Part shown: piece after piece, positions 17,571-26,120 of the stretch | Numbering within the stretch: the stretch's first letter is position 1 | Layout: every line of letters starts with the position of its first letter | Assembly: GCA_038330085.1 (NCBI GenBank) | Contig: JBBQNP010000011.1 | Location: 1 to 55,523, forward strand | Direction of reading: 5' to 3' | DNA: 55,523 nt | Source of the DNA: JAEUIA01 sp038330085 | GTDB lineage: Bacteria > Planctomycetota > UBA1135 > GCA-002686595 | The notes under the pieces: generated by a model | The model's input: the letters and a program-made list of their open reading frames with translations, nothing else | Told to the model about the DNA's origin: nothing | Database searches by the model: none | Program-made: the position numbers and the translations under genes

Positions 17571-18857
17571 ATGTCCAAGATCGCTTCGGGGTTGGTGACG
17601 TTCGCAAACGCTGCGCTCGTGGTCGCGTGCTCACATTCGAACGGAGCCCAAGCAGCAGTTGGGCAGACCCCGACGGTTTCCTCGGATCGCGCCGCCTCCA
17701 CCCAGAAGGAGCACGCGGACATCGAGCTCATCGGATGGACTTCGTTCTCGGGCACGGAGAAGGATCTTTCCGGGCTGAAGGACACGCTTGTCGACGGAAC
17801 ACCGCACGATCGTCTCGGCGGTTTTGGTTCTGCCATCGCTTGGACCGGAAAGGACGACGAGTACGTCGCGATGGTCGACCGCGGATCGTCGGACGGAGAC
17901 GTCGCCTATGCCTGCCGCTTTCAGCGGATCGATATCCACGTCGACCCGTCCGGGTCGCCGACCGTCCGAGCAAAGCTCGTCGCGACGACGATGCTGCGCA
18001 ACGAGAAGGGCGAGACCCTGGTCGGACTGGCGACGGCCTTCGACGCAGAGCATCCGCTCGCGAGCCTGCGGTTCGATCCCGAAGGCGTGCGCGTCAGCCG
18101 GAAGGACACGCTGTTCGTGTGCGACGAATACGGTCCGCTCGTGTGCGAGTTCGACAGGCAGGGTCGACGGTTGCGCACGTTGAGCGTGCCGCCCGAGTTC
18201 GCGGTCGCCCACCCGGCGGCGGACAAAGAGGAGAAGATCGCGGGCAATCTGCGCGGCCGCGTCACGAACAAGGGTTTCGAAGGTCTGGCGATTTCGCCCG
18301 ACGGTTCGAAGCTCTATGTGTTGTTGCAGGCGCCGTTGATCCAGGATCACGGCCGCAAGGGAGTGAACTGTCGGCTGCTTGAGCTCGACATCGACACGCA
18401 GAAGACGCGCGAGCTGTGCGTTCCGCTCGACGACAAGGACTTGGACTTCAACGAGATTCTCGCGATCGACGCTCGACGTTTCCTGGCGATCGAACGTGAC
18501 GGCGAGAGAGGATCCGAGGCGCGCTTCAAGAAGATCGTCCTGCTCGACATCGCCGCAGCGAGCGACGTCAGCGCGCTCGACGGGCTGCCGGCGAAGGATA
18601 TGCCGCAGAACGTGCATGCGGTCACCAAGGGTGCGTTCCTGGATCTGCTCGATGAGCATTTCGGCTTGGCCGGGGATACGTTTCCCGAGAAAGTGGAGGG
18701 CCTGGCATTCGGTCCCGACCTCGCCGATGGACGGCGACTGCTCCTCGTCACGACCGACAACGACCTGAGAGCCGAAGCCCAAAGCTGGATCTGGGCCTTT
18801 GCGGTCGAGCCAAGGACATTGTCTGCGACGCGGTTCCCTGCGTCAGGGGCGCGCTGA
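17571..18857 (+). CDS. Esterase-like/phytase-like lipoprotein
   Basis: 428 aa. The N-terminus SGLVTFANAALVVACS has a lipobox-like VVAC, so a lipoprotein is likely. The body matches the 'esterase-like activity of phytase' family as I remember it: LGGFGSAIAWTGKDDEYVAMVDRG near the start, SLRFDPEGVRVSRKDTLFV, NKGFEGLAISPDGSKLYVLL and a late VEGLAFGPDLADGRRLLLVT, together giving a beta-propeller with conserved acidic residues (FEGLA, DPEG, VEGLA). Members act on phosphate or carboxyl esters outside the cytoplasm, though specificity is generally unproven. It is preceded by a terminator and has its own transcription unit. No ribosome binding site is evident. Confidence 0.85.
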   Translation: MSKIASGLVTFANAALVVACSHSNGAQAAVGQTPTVSSDRAASTQKEHADIELIGWTSFSGTEKDLSGLKDTLVDGTPHDRLGGFGSAIAWTGKDDEYVAMVDRGSSDGDVAYACRFQRIDIHVDPSGSPTVRAKLVATTMLRNEKGETLVGLATAFDAEHPLASLRFDPEGVRVSRKDTLFVCDEYGPLVCEFDRQGRRLRTLSVPPEFAVAHPAADKEEKIAGNLRGRVTNKGFEGLAISPDGSKLYVLLQAPLIQDHGRKGVNCRLLELDIDTQKTRELCVPLDDKDLDFNEILAIDARRFLAIERDGERGSEARFKKIVLLDIAAASDVSALDGLPAKDMPQNVHAVTKGAFLDLLDEHFGLAGDTFPEKVEGLAFGPDLADGRRLLLVTTDNDLRAEAQSWIWAFAVEPRTLSATRFPASGAR

Positions 18858-19218
18858 CGCTTCGTCCTGCCGCGGGAGCCCTGCGTCACACCGACGACTG
18901 ACCGCCTCTCTGCATTCAGACAGACACCGCGGATGCGGGTCGAGCCACGAGTCGAAAAAGTGCAGTTGTCCGGTCGCGCCAACGAAAAGAGGCGCCATAT
19001 CCACCAGATCCGGACGTCAAACGCTGACGCGACAGACGTGGAAAGCGAGTGCTGCGGTCAAGTCAACAGTTGGGAAGAGCGGTTCTAAACGCTCGTTCAA
19101 ATGATAAAAACCGACAATCTCATTGCTGTAGCACTGAGCCGCGTTACTAATGTCGCCCCGAGGTCCGCCGATTGTCTCTCTTCGGCCCTCCTCCCATTGT
19201 CCTACGGAGATCCCCGAA
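18858..19218. other. Intergenic region before the AT-hook gene, locally AT-rich
   Basis: About 360 bp with no credible gene. The stretch from about 19080 to 19150 is clearly richer in A/T than its surroundings and probably holds the promoter of the AT-hook protein; TTGCTG at 19123 and TACTAA at 19145 form only a weak pair with 16-bp spacing. GGAG at 19206-19209, nine bases before ATG 19219, is the ribosome binding site. Confidence 0.45.
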
Positions 19219-19707
19219 ATGAAAAATGACGCCCAATCCGAAATCACTCGTTTGATCGAGGATTTCACCTCTCAGCTCACGACCCTTGTCCGTCGCACGA
19301 CGCTCGAAGAAGTGCTGGCGACGCTGCAAAACGGAGCGATGGGCGCGGTTCGACGCGGCCCCGGCCGTCCGCGCGGTTCGGGTCGCGGACCGGGTCGCCC
19401 GCGCAAAGTGGGTCGCCCGGCCGGCGGCAAGCGCATCCGTCGTTCCGCCGAGGGTCTCGAACAGATCTCGGCCGATCTCTTGTCGCACGTCAAGACGAGC
19501 CCGGGCATGCGCGGCGACCAGATCGCAGCCGCATTGGGAACCGACGTCGGCACGATGCGCCTTCCGATGAAAAAGCTCATCGCCGACGGCCACGTCCGCA
19601 CCGAAGGCCAACGTCGCGGGATGATGTACTTCCCCGGCACCGGTCGCGCCGGGGCGCGGGGCAAGCGCGCCGGCAAGAAGGGTCGCGGCCGCAATAAGGC
19701 AGCCTGA
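19219..19707 (+). CDS. AT-hook and winged-helix DNA-binding protein
   Basis: 162 aa, start fixed by GGAG nine bases before ATG 19219. The N-terminus is a short helical region (SEITRLIEDFTSQLTTLVR), followed at about 45-75 by Arg/Gly/Pro-rich AT-hook repeats (GPGRPRG, GPGRPRK, VGRPAG) that bind the minor groove of AT-rich DNA. Residues about 85-140 look like a winged helix (SPGMRGDQIAAALGTDVGTM, KKLIADGHVRTEGQRRGMMY), and the tail is again Arg/Lys/Gly-rich. In a GC-rich genome such a protein may mark AT-rich promoters or foreign DNA, or act as a nucleoid protein (inference). The winged-helix part is shared with the next gene. Confidence 0.85.
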   Translation: MKNDAQSEITRLIEDFTSQLTTLVRRTTLEEVLATLQNGAMGAVRRGPGRPRGSGRGPGRPRKVGRPAGGKRIRRSAEGLEQISADLLSHVKTSPGMRGDQIAAALGTDVGTMRLPMKKLIADGHVRTEGQRRGMMYFPGTGRAGARGKRAGKKGRGRNKAA

Positions 19708-19897
19708 GATTCCAGCGCCCGGTTCGGCGCGACACGTTCTCCACTCGAGGGAATCGTTGAGCGCTGTCCGGCGCCCCCTCCGCCGAGCGGATGCGTCCGC
19801 TCGCGCGGACCGCGTCCCCCGATTCGGTTCGACAGCGATTCGTGCCTCCGCACAGACGCTGTCGAATCGAAATCTCATTCGGCCCGGAGGCTCCTCC

Positions 19898-19957
19898 ATG
19901 ACCGACTTCCTTTTTGCACAGCCACTGAACGTCGACATCCACGAGAACCGAATATGA
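19898..19957 (+). CDS. 19-codon leader ORF overlapping the next start
   Basis: ATG 19898 has a perfect GGAGG (19886-19890) seven bases upstream and encodes the 19-residue peptide MTDFLFAQPLNVDIHENRI; its stop (19955-19957) overlaps ATG 19954 of the following gene as ATGA. The downstream gene has no good ribosome binding site of its own, so its translation is likely coupled to this leader. GGAG and CTCC (19894-19897) could form a small hairpin hiding the ribosome binding site. Whether the peptide itself matters is unknown. Confidence 0.45.
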   Translation: MTDFLFAQPLNVDIHENRI

Positions 19958-20433
19958 AAGCCACACGTACCCACCGCAGCGAAGAAGATCGGATCGCAGA
20001 CCTCGAAGCCAAGATCGCCGCGATCCGCGCGCGCGCCGAACGCAAGAAGGTGAAGAAGGACCCGAGCCTGCGTCACATCAGCGCAGCCGTGCGTTCGATC
20101 GACAAGGCTCTCGTCGAAAGCCATGACAGCGCCACGCGGCAAGCGCTCGGAGAAGCGCGTTCGACGTTGAGCGCATGCCTGTCTCTGAGCGGGGTCATCC
20201 TCGCCTCCGGAACGAAGTCGCGCGGCCGTCGCGTCAGCGGAGGCGGATCGAGCGTCGACGAAGGGACGCTCTTGACCTACGTGCGCGCTCATCCCGGTCA
20301 GCGCGGCGAGCACATCGCCGAGGGACTCGGCACGGACACGGCAGCGATGCGGCCGGTCATGAAGCGCTTGATCGAGAGCGGCAAGGTCCGCACGAAGGGC
20401 GAACGACGCGGAATGCAGTACGCCGCCACGTGA
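19954..20433 (+). CDS. Winged-helix DNA-binding protein, paralogue of the AT-hook protein
   Basis: 159 aa. An N-terminal charged helix (EEDRIADLEAKIAAIRARAERKKVKK), possibly coiled coil, and a middle helical region (HISAAVRSIDKALVESHD) lead to a C-terminal winged helix (HPGQRGEHIAEGLGTDTAAM, KRLIESGKVRTKGERRGMQY) that aligns residue by residue with that of the protein at 19219. It lacks AT-hooks. Likely a DNA-binding regulator or nucleoid protein; the two neighbours may share targets or form mixed dimers (inference). The start codon overlaps the stop of a 19-codon leader ORF, suggesting translational coupling. Confidence 0.8.
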   Translation: MKATRTHRSEEDRIADLEAKIAAIRARAERKKVKKDPSLRHISAAVRSIDKALVESHDSATRQALGEARSTLSACLSLSGVILASGTKSRGRRVSGGGSSVDEGTLLTYVRAHPGQRGEHIAEGLGTDTAAMRPVMKRLIESGKVRTKGERRGMQYAAT

Positions 20434-20619
20434 TCGGCGCCCGTTCCGCGGGCGCATCGGCGAGCGCGCGAACGTGGTAGCGCGGATCGTCACCGTCGCG
20501 GACGGGGCGGCGTTTTGAATCCGCGTCCGCCAAAGATCCGCGCCAGGGCGCTGAATCCGGACGCCTGCGTGTGAGACCATCGGGCGAGCGAAGCGTCATC
20601 GACTTCGCTCGCGCCCCAC

Positions 20620-21861
20620 TTGCTCGACGTCGCCGCCATCTGTCTCGTCATCACGGCCCTTCTGGCGTGGGCGAACCATCGGTTCATCCGGCTGCCGACG
20701 ACGATCGGCGTGATGATGATCGCGCTCGTCGGGTCCTTGGTGGTTCTCGCGCTCGACGCAGCGGGCTGGGTGCACTCCTGGCGTGAGCACGAAGAGTCGC
20801 TGCTGCGCTCGATCGAGTTCTCCGAGCTCTTGATGCAGGGCATGTTGTCGTTCCTGCTGTTCGCCGGCGCGCTGCACGTCAACCTGGGAGAGCTCAAGGC
20901 ACAGCGCTGGCCGGTGCTCGCGCTGGCGCTCATCGCGACACCCCTGTCGACGTTGTTCGTCGGGTACGGCCTGTTCATCACGTTGCCCTGGCTGGGGCTG
21001 AAGCTCGAGCTTCTCTACTGCCTCTTGTTCGGTGCGTTGATTTCACCGACCGATCCCATCGCGGTGATGGGCATCCTCAAGTCGGCGGGTGCGCCCAAGA
21101 AGCTCGAGCTCGTCATCGCCGGCGAATCCCTGTTCAACGACGGCGTCGGCGTGGTGATCTTCGGATTGCTCCTGGGAATGTTGCAGAGCGGTGGCACGCC
21201 GACATCTGGAACGGCGGCGATGCTGCTCTTGCGCGAAGCCGGCGGTGGGGTGGCTTTCGGTCTTGTGCTCGGGTTCGCGACGTACTGGCTGCTCAAGAGC
21301 GTGGACGAATATCAGGTCGAAGTGCTCTTGACCGTCGCCGCAGTGACAGGCGGATATGCGCTCGCCAGCCATCTGCACCTGTCCGGTCCGCTCGCGATGG
21401 TGATCACGGGGCTCGTCGTCGGCAACCAAGGGCGCGCGTTGGCGATGTCGGACACGACGCGTCGCTACGTCGACATGTTCTGGGAGCTCGTCGACGGGAT
21501 CCTGAACGCTGTGTTGTTCGTGTTGATCGGCATGGAAGTCTTGGTCCTCGCGTTCTCAGCGACGGTGCTCGCAGCGGGTGTGATCGCGATCCTGGTGATG
21601 TTGCTGGCGCGATGGTTGTCCGTCGGAGTGCCGGTCGCGGTGTTCGGTCGGCATTTCGGAATGCCGTCCGGGTCATGGCGCGTGTTGACCTGGGGCGGAT
21701 TGCGCGGCGGGATCTCGGTCGCGTTGGCGTTGTCGTTACCCGCCGGTTCGCAACGCGGCACGCTGCTCGTCCTCACGTACTGCGTCGTCGTGTTCTCGAT
21801 CCTCGTCCAGGGGCTGACGATCGGACGCGTGACGCGCGGTTGCATGAAGGGTTCGGGCTGA
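20620..21861 (+). CDS. CPA1-family Na+/H+ antiporter
   Basis: 413 aa, about 12 hydrophobic segments, inner membrane. It carries the CPA1 signatures FAGALHVNLGELK, the core SPTDPIAVMGILK (with the Asp of the ion-binding site) and GESLFNDGVGVVIF (the family's ND pair). It should exchange cytoplasmic Na+ for H+ in pH and salt homeostasis, fitting a marine lifestyle. The frame before TTG 20620 has no ATG or GTG back to the stop at 20572, so TTG is taken as start; no clear ribosome binding site is seen. The C-terminus is short, without the long cytoplasmic regulatory tail of some relatives. The convergent neighbour ends 71 bp away. Confidence 0.92.
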   Translation: MLDVAAICLVITALLAWANHRFIRLPTTIGVMMIALVGSLVVLALDAAGWVHSWREHEESLLRSIEFSELLMQGMLSFLLFAGALHVNLGELKAQRWPVLALALIATPLSTLFVGYGLFITLPWLGLKLELLYCLLFGALISPTDPIAVMGILKSAGAPKKLELVIAGESLFNDGVGVVIFGLLLGMLQSGGTPTSGTAAMLLLREAGGGVAFGLVLGFATYWLLKSVDEYQVEVLLTVAAVTGGYALASHLHLSGPLAMVITGLVVGNQGRALAMSDTTRRYVDMFWELVDGILNAVLFVLIGMEVLVLAFSATVLAAGVIAILVMLLARWLSVGVPVAVFGRHFGMPSGSWRVLTWGGLRGGISVALALSLPAGSQRGTLLVLTYCVVVFSILVQGLTIGRVTRGCMKGSG

Positions 21862-21932
21862 CGCACTCGCGCGAAAGATCCAACGTCTGCGTCGACATCA
21901 CTTCGAGGCAAGGCTCGAAGCGAGCACGGTAA

Positions 21933-23747
21933 TCAGCTCGCCGCGCTGCGCAAGATGCGCACGGATCTCGCCAGTTGCCGCGCCACGGCCACCGCTTGTT
22001 GGATCGTCGCGACGACGTGGATGTTCGGACCGGACGGCAAGCGATCCGCGACGCCGGGGGCGTCGATATCCAGCGTCCACAGACCGACGATGATCGCGAG
22101 GCCCTGCTGCTTCGACAGGCGCTTGCAGATGTAGCGCACGTGCATGAGGCGCGTCGGCGGCACTGCGGAGATCACGACCATGTCGACGGGGTGTTGCGTC
22201 AGCTTCTTCAGCGTCTCTCCCATGAGCTCTGCCAGGGGAACCATCTCGACGCGCGCCCCGGCGCCGATGAGCTCGCGTTCCAGCATTCCAGCTGCGAGGG
22301 CGTCGGAGTCGCTGCGCGACGGCAGGCACAGCACGCGCAGATCGACAAGGCTTCCAACTTCTTCGGCGCCGACCATCGCAGGAAGATGGACATCCGCTTC
22401 CGCGATCTCGTCGAGGAGGATTTGGATGTTCTCGCGGATCTGCGCCGCGGAGTCGGGGTCGAGCGTGCCCTGCTGCAGGTCGTGTTCGGCCATCGAGAGT
22501 GTGGGCAACACCGTCGAATCGATGACGGCGCGACCCGACTTGCCCTGGACCTCTTCTTTGACGACCGCCCAGGCCTCGTCCTGGTCCTGCGCGAGCAGGC
22601 GCTGGTACAGACGCGCGGGCGCGGGCAAGGCGGGTGAATCGCTGAAGAGCAACGACAGGAAGTACAGCTGCGGCACGTACTTGCCCATCACGACGAGACA
22701 CACGGTGATCGGCGTCGAGAGCACGAGGCCGATCGGTCCCCACAACCAGCTCCAGAACAACGCCGACAAGAGGATGGCGAGAGGAGAGATGCCGGTGCCC
22801 TGGCCGTAGAGCCACGGCTCGATCACGAAGGAGCCCACGAGCTCCACGAGGATGAACACACCCACCGCTTCGAGCGGCTCCGTCCAACCGTCGGAGATGA
22901 TGAACGCCAGGAAGATCGGCAACAGGGCCGCGATCCACACGCCGACGTAGGGGATGAAGCGCAACAGCGCAAACATGAACCCCCACAGCAACGCGTCCGG
23001 TACGCCGACCCACATGAGGCCCAGGCCGAAGGCGATGCCGAGCACGCCGTTCACGAGGACCTGGCGGATCAGATAGCGGCTGACCCTGCGCGAAGCGTCA
23101 TCGATGGCCTGCGTCGTCACGTAGATCTGGCCGTTGCCGACCAGCCTGATGAATCGATCGCGCAAGTCTTCCGGGCGCAGCAGCATCACGACCGCGAAAA
23201 GCAATGCCATGACTGCCGTCGTGAGCATGCCCATCACCGGATCGAGGAAGTCGCGCAGCGACTGGAACGTGCCCGAGCTCGGCTCGGCGACCCGGACGAG
23301 CTGGGGTTCCGCCGTGCGCTTCATCGGCTCCGTCGGCGCAGTGAGCTCGGACCCCATGTCCTTCACGGTCGTCGCCGCGAGCTCGATGGGCTTGCCGAAG
23401 AGCTCGCGCAAAGCTCCGGTCTTGTGACGCGTGTTCTCCCGGTACTCGGGCAGCTTCGCAGTGAGGTCGCGCGCTTGACCGACGACGACCCAACTCGCGC
23501 CGCCGGCGATGCCCAGGAGCACCAACACCGACATGACGACGGCGAGCGGGCGCGGGATCCTCCAACCGTGCAGGAGCGTGACGAGCGGTCCGAGCACGAA
23601 GCTCACGAGGACCGCGAGTGCGAAGGGGATCAGCACCCCTCTCGCGAAGTACATCGTGGCGACGACGACCAACGTGGCCAGGATGGCGAGGAGACGCGAA
23701 CTCTTGCGGGCGGGATCCACCGACGGCCAACTCAAGTTACGAGCCAA
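21933..23747 (-). CDS. AI-2E family transporter (PerM-like) with extra C-terminal Rossmann-like domain
   Basis: 604 aa. The N-terminal 370 residues are a PerM/AI-2E exporter domain: paired helices at the start (LLAILATLVVVATMYFARGV, IPFALAVLVSFVLGPLVTLL), a periplasmic region, then ALLWGFMFALLRFIPYVGVW and EPWLYGQGTGISPLAILLSA, the conserved family segments. Most members are about 350 aa; here about 200 residues follow, ending in an alpha/beta domain (LRVLCLPSRSDSDALAAGML, VDMVVISAVPPTRLMHVRYI) that resembles a cobalamin-binding-type fold but lacks the DxHxxG motif. It may be a cytoplasmic sensor or regulatory module (inference). Transported substrate unknown. The start is TTG; no strong ribosome binding site is visible. 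Confidence 0.88.
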   Translation of the reverse strand: MARNLSWPSVDPARKSSRLLAILATLVVVATMYFARGVLIPFALAVLVSFVLGPLVTLLHGWRIPRPLAVVMSVLVLLGIAGGASWVVVGQARDLTAKLPEYRENTRHKTGALRELFGKPIELAATTVKDMGSELTAPTEPMKRTAEPQLVRVAEPSSGTFQSLRDFLDPVMGMLTTAVMALLFAVVMLLRPEDLRDRFIRLVGNGQIYVTTQAIDDASRRVSRYLIRQVLVNGVLGIAFGLGLMWVGVPDALLWGFMFALLRFIPYVGVWIAALLPIFLAFIISDGWTEPLEAVGVFILVELVGSFVIEPWLYGQGTGISPLAILLSALFWSWLWGPIGLVLSTPITVCLVVMGKYVPQLYFLSLLFSDSPALPAPARLYQRLLAQDQDEAWAVVKEEVQGKSGRAVIDSTVLPTLSMAEHDLQQGTLDPDSAAQIRENIQILLDEIAEADVHLPAMVGAEEVGSLVDLRVLCLPSRSDSDALAAGMLERELIGAGARVEMVPLAELMGETLKKLTQHPVDMVVISAVPPTRLMHVRYICKRLSKQQGLAIIVGLWTLDIDAPGVADRLPSGPNIHVVATIQQAVAVARQLARSVRILRSAAS

Positions 23748-24241
23748 GCGATAGAAGCAACAAGACGGGGATGCCTATATCAACCGCTGCGCGCGCTAGA
23801 TGCTGGTTCGTCCCTATCTGGCACCTGATTGTAGACAGTTGTAGGGATTGCTCTGACTCGACAACCGCGCGGAGGATCTTCGTGGCTCGACGACGGTTCG
23901 ACGCTTTCCCGCCCTGCGCCGAATGCTCATTTCGCGCCGTAAGGCTGAGTTGAAGCCCTTCAGGCCGGCGAGTCTCAGGGCGGTTCCCATGAGCTTCAGC
24001 GTGGATTATCCCAATTGGCAGCATCGTGTGACTCGGCCTTCCGCAACCGCGCACGCAGTGTGCCTGCCGCCGCACGTGCCTGGCGCCGATAGCCGGTATT
24101 CCCGGCGATCGGTGCCTGGCACGGCCCGCCTGCTCCGAGAAGAAAGTGCATCAGACCAGGCACGACAGTCAGCGCGCGATCCAGCGCACATCGACACGCG
24201 TCTAGCGCGTTCTTGCTCGTCGAGCCCCCGCGATCGTCACC
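23748..24241. other. Intergenic region with REP-like element
   Basis: About 494 bp between two minus-strand genes without a credible coding frame. It contains the hairpin and GTGCCTGG repeats described separately (24076-24163). The part next to 23747, with several runs of T and A (for example TTGTAGACAGTTGTAGGG near 23830), may hold the promoter of the AI-2E gene, but no clear hexamer pair is seen. Confidence 0.45.
24076..24163. repeat. REP-like hairpin flanked by GTGCCTGGC motifs
   Basis: GGCGCCGAT (24082-24090) pairs with ATCGGTGCC (24108-24116) with one G-T pair, and after a mismatch GCCGG (24092-24096) pairs with CCGGC (24102-24106) around the loop TATTC. The motif GTGCCTGGC occurs at 24076-24084 and 24112-24120, and its inverse CCAGGCAC at 24156-24163. 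This resembles repeated extragenic palindromes; a genome-wide count would be needed to prove it. Confidence 0.55.
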
Positions 24242-25339
24242 TCACGGGGCGAACGTGATCGAGAGCCCGTTCGAGAGGTTGTATCCCGACGCGCACGGTC
24301 CGATCACGTTGCGATACCAGGCTTGGAACTGGACGTTCTGTCCCGCTGACCAAGCACCGTGCGCAGCGAGGCCCGGGCCGTCCGTCGCGACGCCGCCGCT
24401 CGCAGCGTGCACGCCGAGACGCACGATCGCGCCACCGACGCAGCGCAAGCCGTCACCGAACATCGTGCCTGAGCCGCCGTTGACTTGCGTCGTGCCTTGG
24501 AAGAACAACGTCGGCGAGCTCGCAGGCAAACCCGATGCGACGAGCACGAGATCGTCTGCTGCAACGCTCGTCGATCCCGATGCATCGAGCAACGCGCCGT
24601 TGCCGGCCGAGTTCGCGCAACCGTGCTGCGCTGCGCCGACGTTGCCGCACGGACATGCGGTGCCCGAACCATCGCCTGAGCAGAACGCAGTGCCGAGACC
24701 GGTCGTGATGCGCGGGTTGTCCACGCCGATCGTCCACACGTCGGCCGGATAGAAGAAGCCCGGCTCGCCGTACACCCACCTGACCGTGGTGACGTTGGTG
24801 ATGACTTCATTCCAGCCGACGTCCGGCGTCGCGGCGCAACTGTTCGTCATCCATCCGGCCGGGATCACCGTGCTCTGCGCCGGCATCGGCACGTCGAAGC
24901 TCACCCAGCCGGCACCGACCTGAGGAATCGAGCTCGCGGCGATGATGTACACCGTGCAGTCGTCGGTCGGGTCCGCCGGCGTGCCGTTGTTCGAATCGAG
25001 CATCAGCGTGAGCGGCCGACCTGCGCCGAATTGCACCGCGACCGTCTCGAGATCGATGCCGATTGACGTGACGTTGCGAGCGCGGAAGTCACCCAGGAAC
25101 ACGTTCGGCGCAGCGACCGTCGTGCGCGCCGTCGGTTCGAACCCGCCGAACTGCACGGCGTCGATGTACGCGCCGGGGTTGCCGCCGCTCATCGGGTTCA
25201 TGTCCTGCGTCTGCGTCAGATGCCAACCACCGACGTTGCTGCCGCCCGTGAAGGACTCGACAAACGTTTGCGATGCGACTGCCGTGGAGGCGGCGCTGAA
25301 GAAAAGTGCGATGCCTACCCATCGTGAGAACGTGTTCAT
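24242..25339 (-). CDS. Secreted protein with GDG-CPCGN C-terminal domain
   Basis: 365 aa with a signal peptide (WVGIALFFSAASTAVAS). The N-terminal 195 residues look like a beta-sandwich or laminin-G-type secreted domain (ESFTGGSNVGGWHL near the start, PGAYIDAVQFGGFEPTART, GWVSFDVPMPAQST, YPADVWTIGVDNPRI). The last 148 residues are the same C-terminal domain as in the proteins at 12112 and 15714 (FCSGDGSGTACPCGN, TLFFQGTTQVNGGSG, FGDGLRCVGG, FQAWYRN, YNLSNGLSI), here more diverged. Function unknown; probably exported and held at or released from the cell surface. Confidence 0.87.
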   Translation of the reverse strand: MNTFSRWVGIALFFSAASTAVASQTFVESFTGGSNVGGWHLTQTQDMNPMSGGNPGAYIDAVQFGGFEPTARTTVAAPNVFLGDFRARNVTSIGIDLETVAVQFGAGRPLTLMLDSNNGTPADPTDDCTVYIIAASSIPQVGAGWVSFDVPMPAQSTVIPAGWMTNSCAATPDVGWNEVITNVTTVRWVYGEPGFFYPADVWTIGVDNPRITTGLGTAFCSGDGSGTACPCGNVGAAQHGCANSAGNGALLDASGSTSVAADDLVLVASGLPASSPTLFFQGTTQVNGGSGTMFGDGLRCVGGAIVRLGVHAASGGVATDGPGLAAHGAWSAGQNVQFQAWYRNVIGPCASGYNLSNGLSITFAP

Positions 25340-25640
25340 GGTCTCGATACCTGTTTCAAATCATGTCCGTGCCTACCCGAAGGCGAGTCTACACGAGATC
25401 GATTTGGCCGGCGGGCAAGGGAAACGTTCGACGTCGGGTGACGCGTGATATCACGACACGGCAGTCCCGTGCGGCATCGTCAAGCTCACGCAGAGGCAGC
25501 GCCCTCGATCACAACGGATCGCCACGAGACGGTGTTCGGCGCGGACTCGAGCGGTTCATTTGCGCGCGCCCAGATAAGATGCATCCACATGCGATCACGA
25601 GAAGGCGGACCGCGACCAAGAGCAATCGGAGGCACGAACC
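25340..25640. other. Divergent intergenic region
   Basis: About 300 bp between a minus-strand and a plus-strand gene, so it should hold both promoters. A perfect 12-bp palindrome CGTGATATCACG lies at 25444-25455 and is a candidate operator. TAAGAT at 25575-25580 stands eight bases before an ATG (25589) that opens a 19-codon ORF whose stop (25646-25648) overlaps the GTG start of the next gene; this may be a leaderless leader ORF or chance. Confidence 0.4.
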
Positions 25641-26015
25641 GTGGCTAAGTCACCGAGCGGAATCCCTGCAGACCGGCTGGCTGCGTACGAAGCCCTCGTC
25701 GCCACGAATCCGAAGGTCGAGCGGAAGGGCGACAAGCTTCCGTACACGTCCGTGAACGGTCACATGTTCAGCTCGCTCGACGACGCGGGCCGGATGGCTC
25801 TGCGGCTATCGGACGAGGACCGCGTCGCGTTCGAGAAGAAGTACAAGACGAGCCCGGTGATGGCGTACGGAATCGTCCGGAAGGAATACGTCGCTGTGCC
25901 CGATGCGCTGCTCCTGAAGACGCGCGAGCTGAAGAAGTACTTCGACGCCAGCTACGAGCACGTGCGCTCGTTGAAGCCCAAACCGACGACCAGGAAGAAG
26001 GCGAAGAAGAAGTAG
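25641..26015 (+). CDS. Small conserved protein, TfoX/Sxy N-terminal-like
   Basis: 124 aa starting at GTG 25641, with GGAGG (25628-25632) eight bases upstream. The sequence (DRLAAYEALVATNPKVERKG, KLPYTSVNGHMFSSLDDAG, VMAYGIVRKEYVAVPDALL, LKKYFDASYEHVRSLKPKP) belongs to a widespread small family that I associate loosely with TfoX/Sxy N-terminal domain proteins: a compact alpha/beta fold with the GHMFS turn. The C-terminus is a lysine-rich tail (TTRKKAKKK) suggesting nucleic-acid contact. No role is established; it stands alone and converges on the sigma-fusion gene. Confidence 0.83.
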   Translation: MAKSPSGIPADRLAAYEALVATNPKVERKGDKLPYTSVNGHMFSSLDDAGRMALRLSDEDRVAFEKKYKTSPVMAYGIVRKEYVAVPDALLLKTRELKKYFDASYEHVRSLKPKPTTRKKAKKK

Positions 26016-26120
26016 TTGGTCACTGTGGGTTGCCGTGTCGGATTCGCGCGGGCTGGTCTTGCTGGAAGCTCGAGCATCGCGTGAGTTCATCACGCACTGC
26101 GGAGGTTCGGCCTGCGTTCT

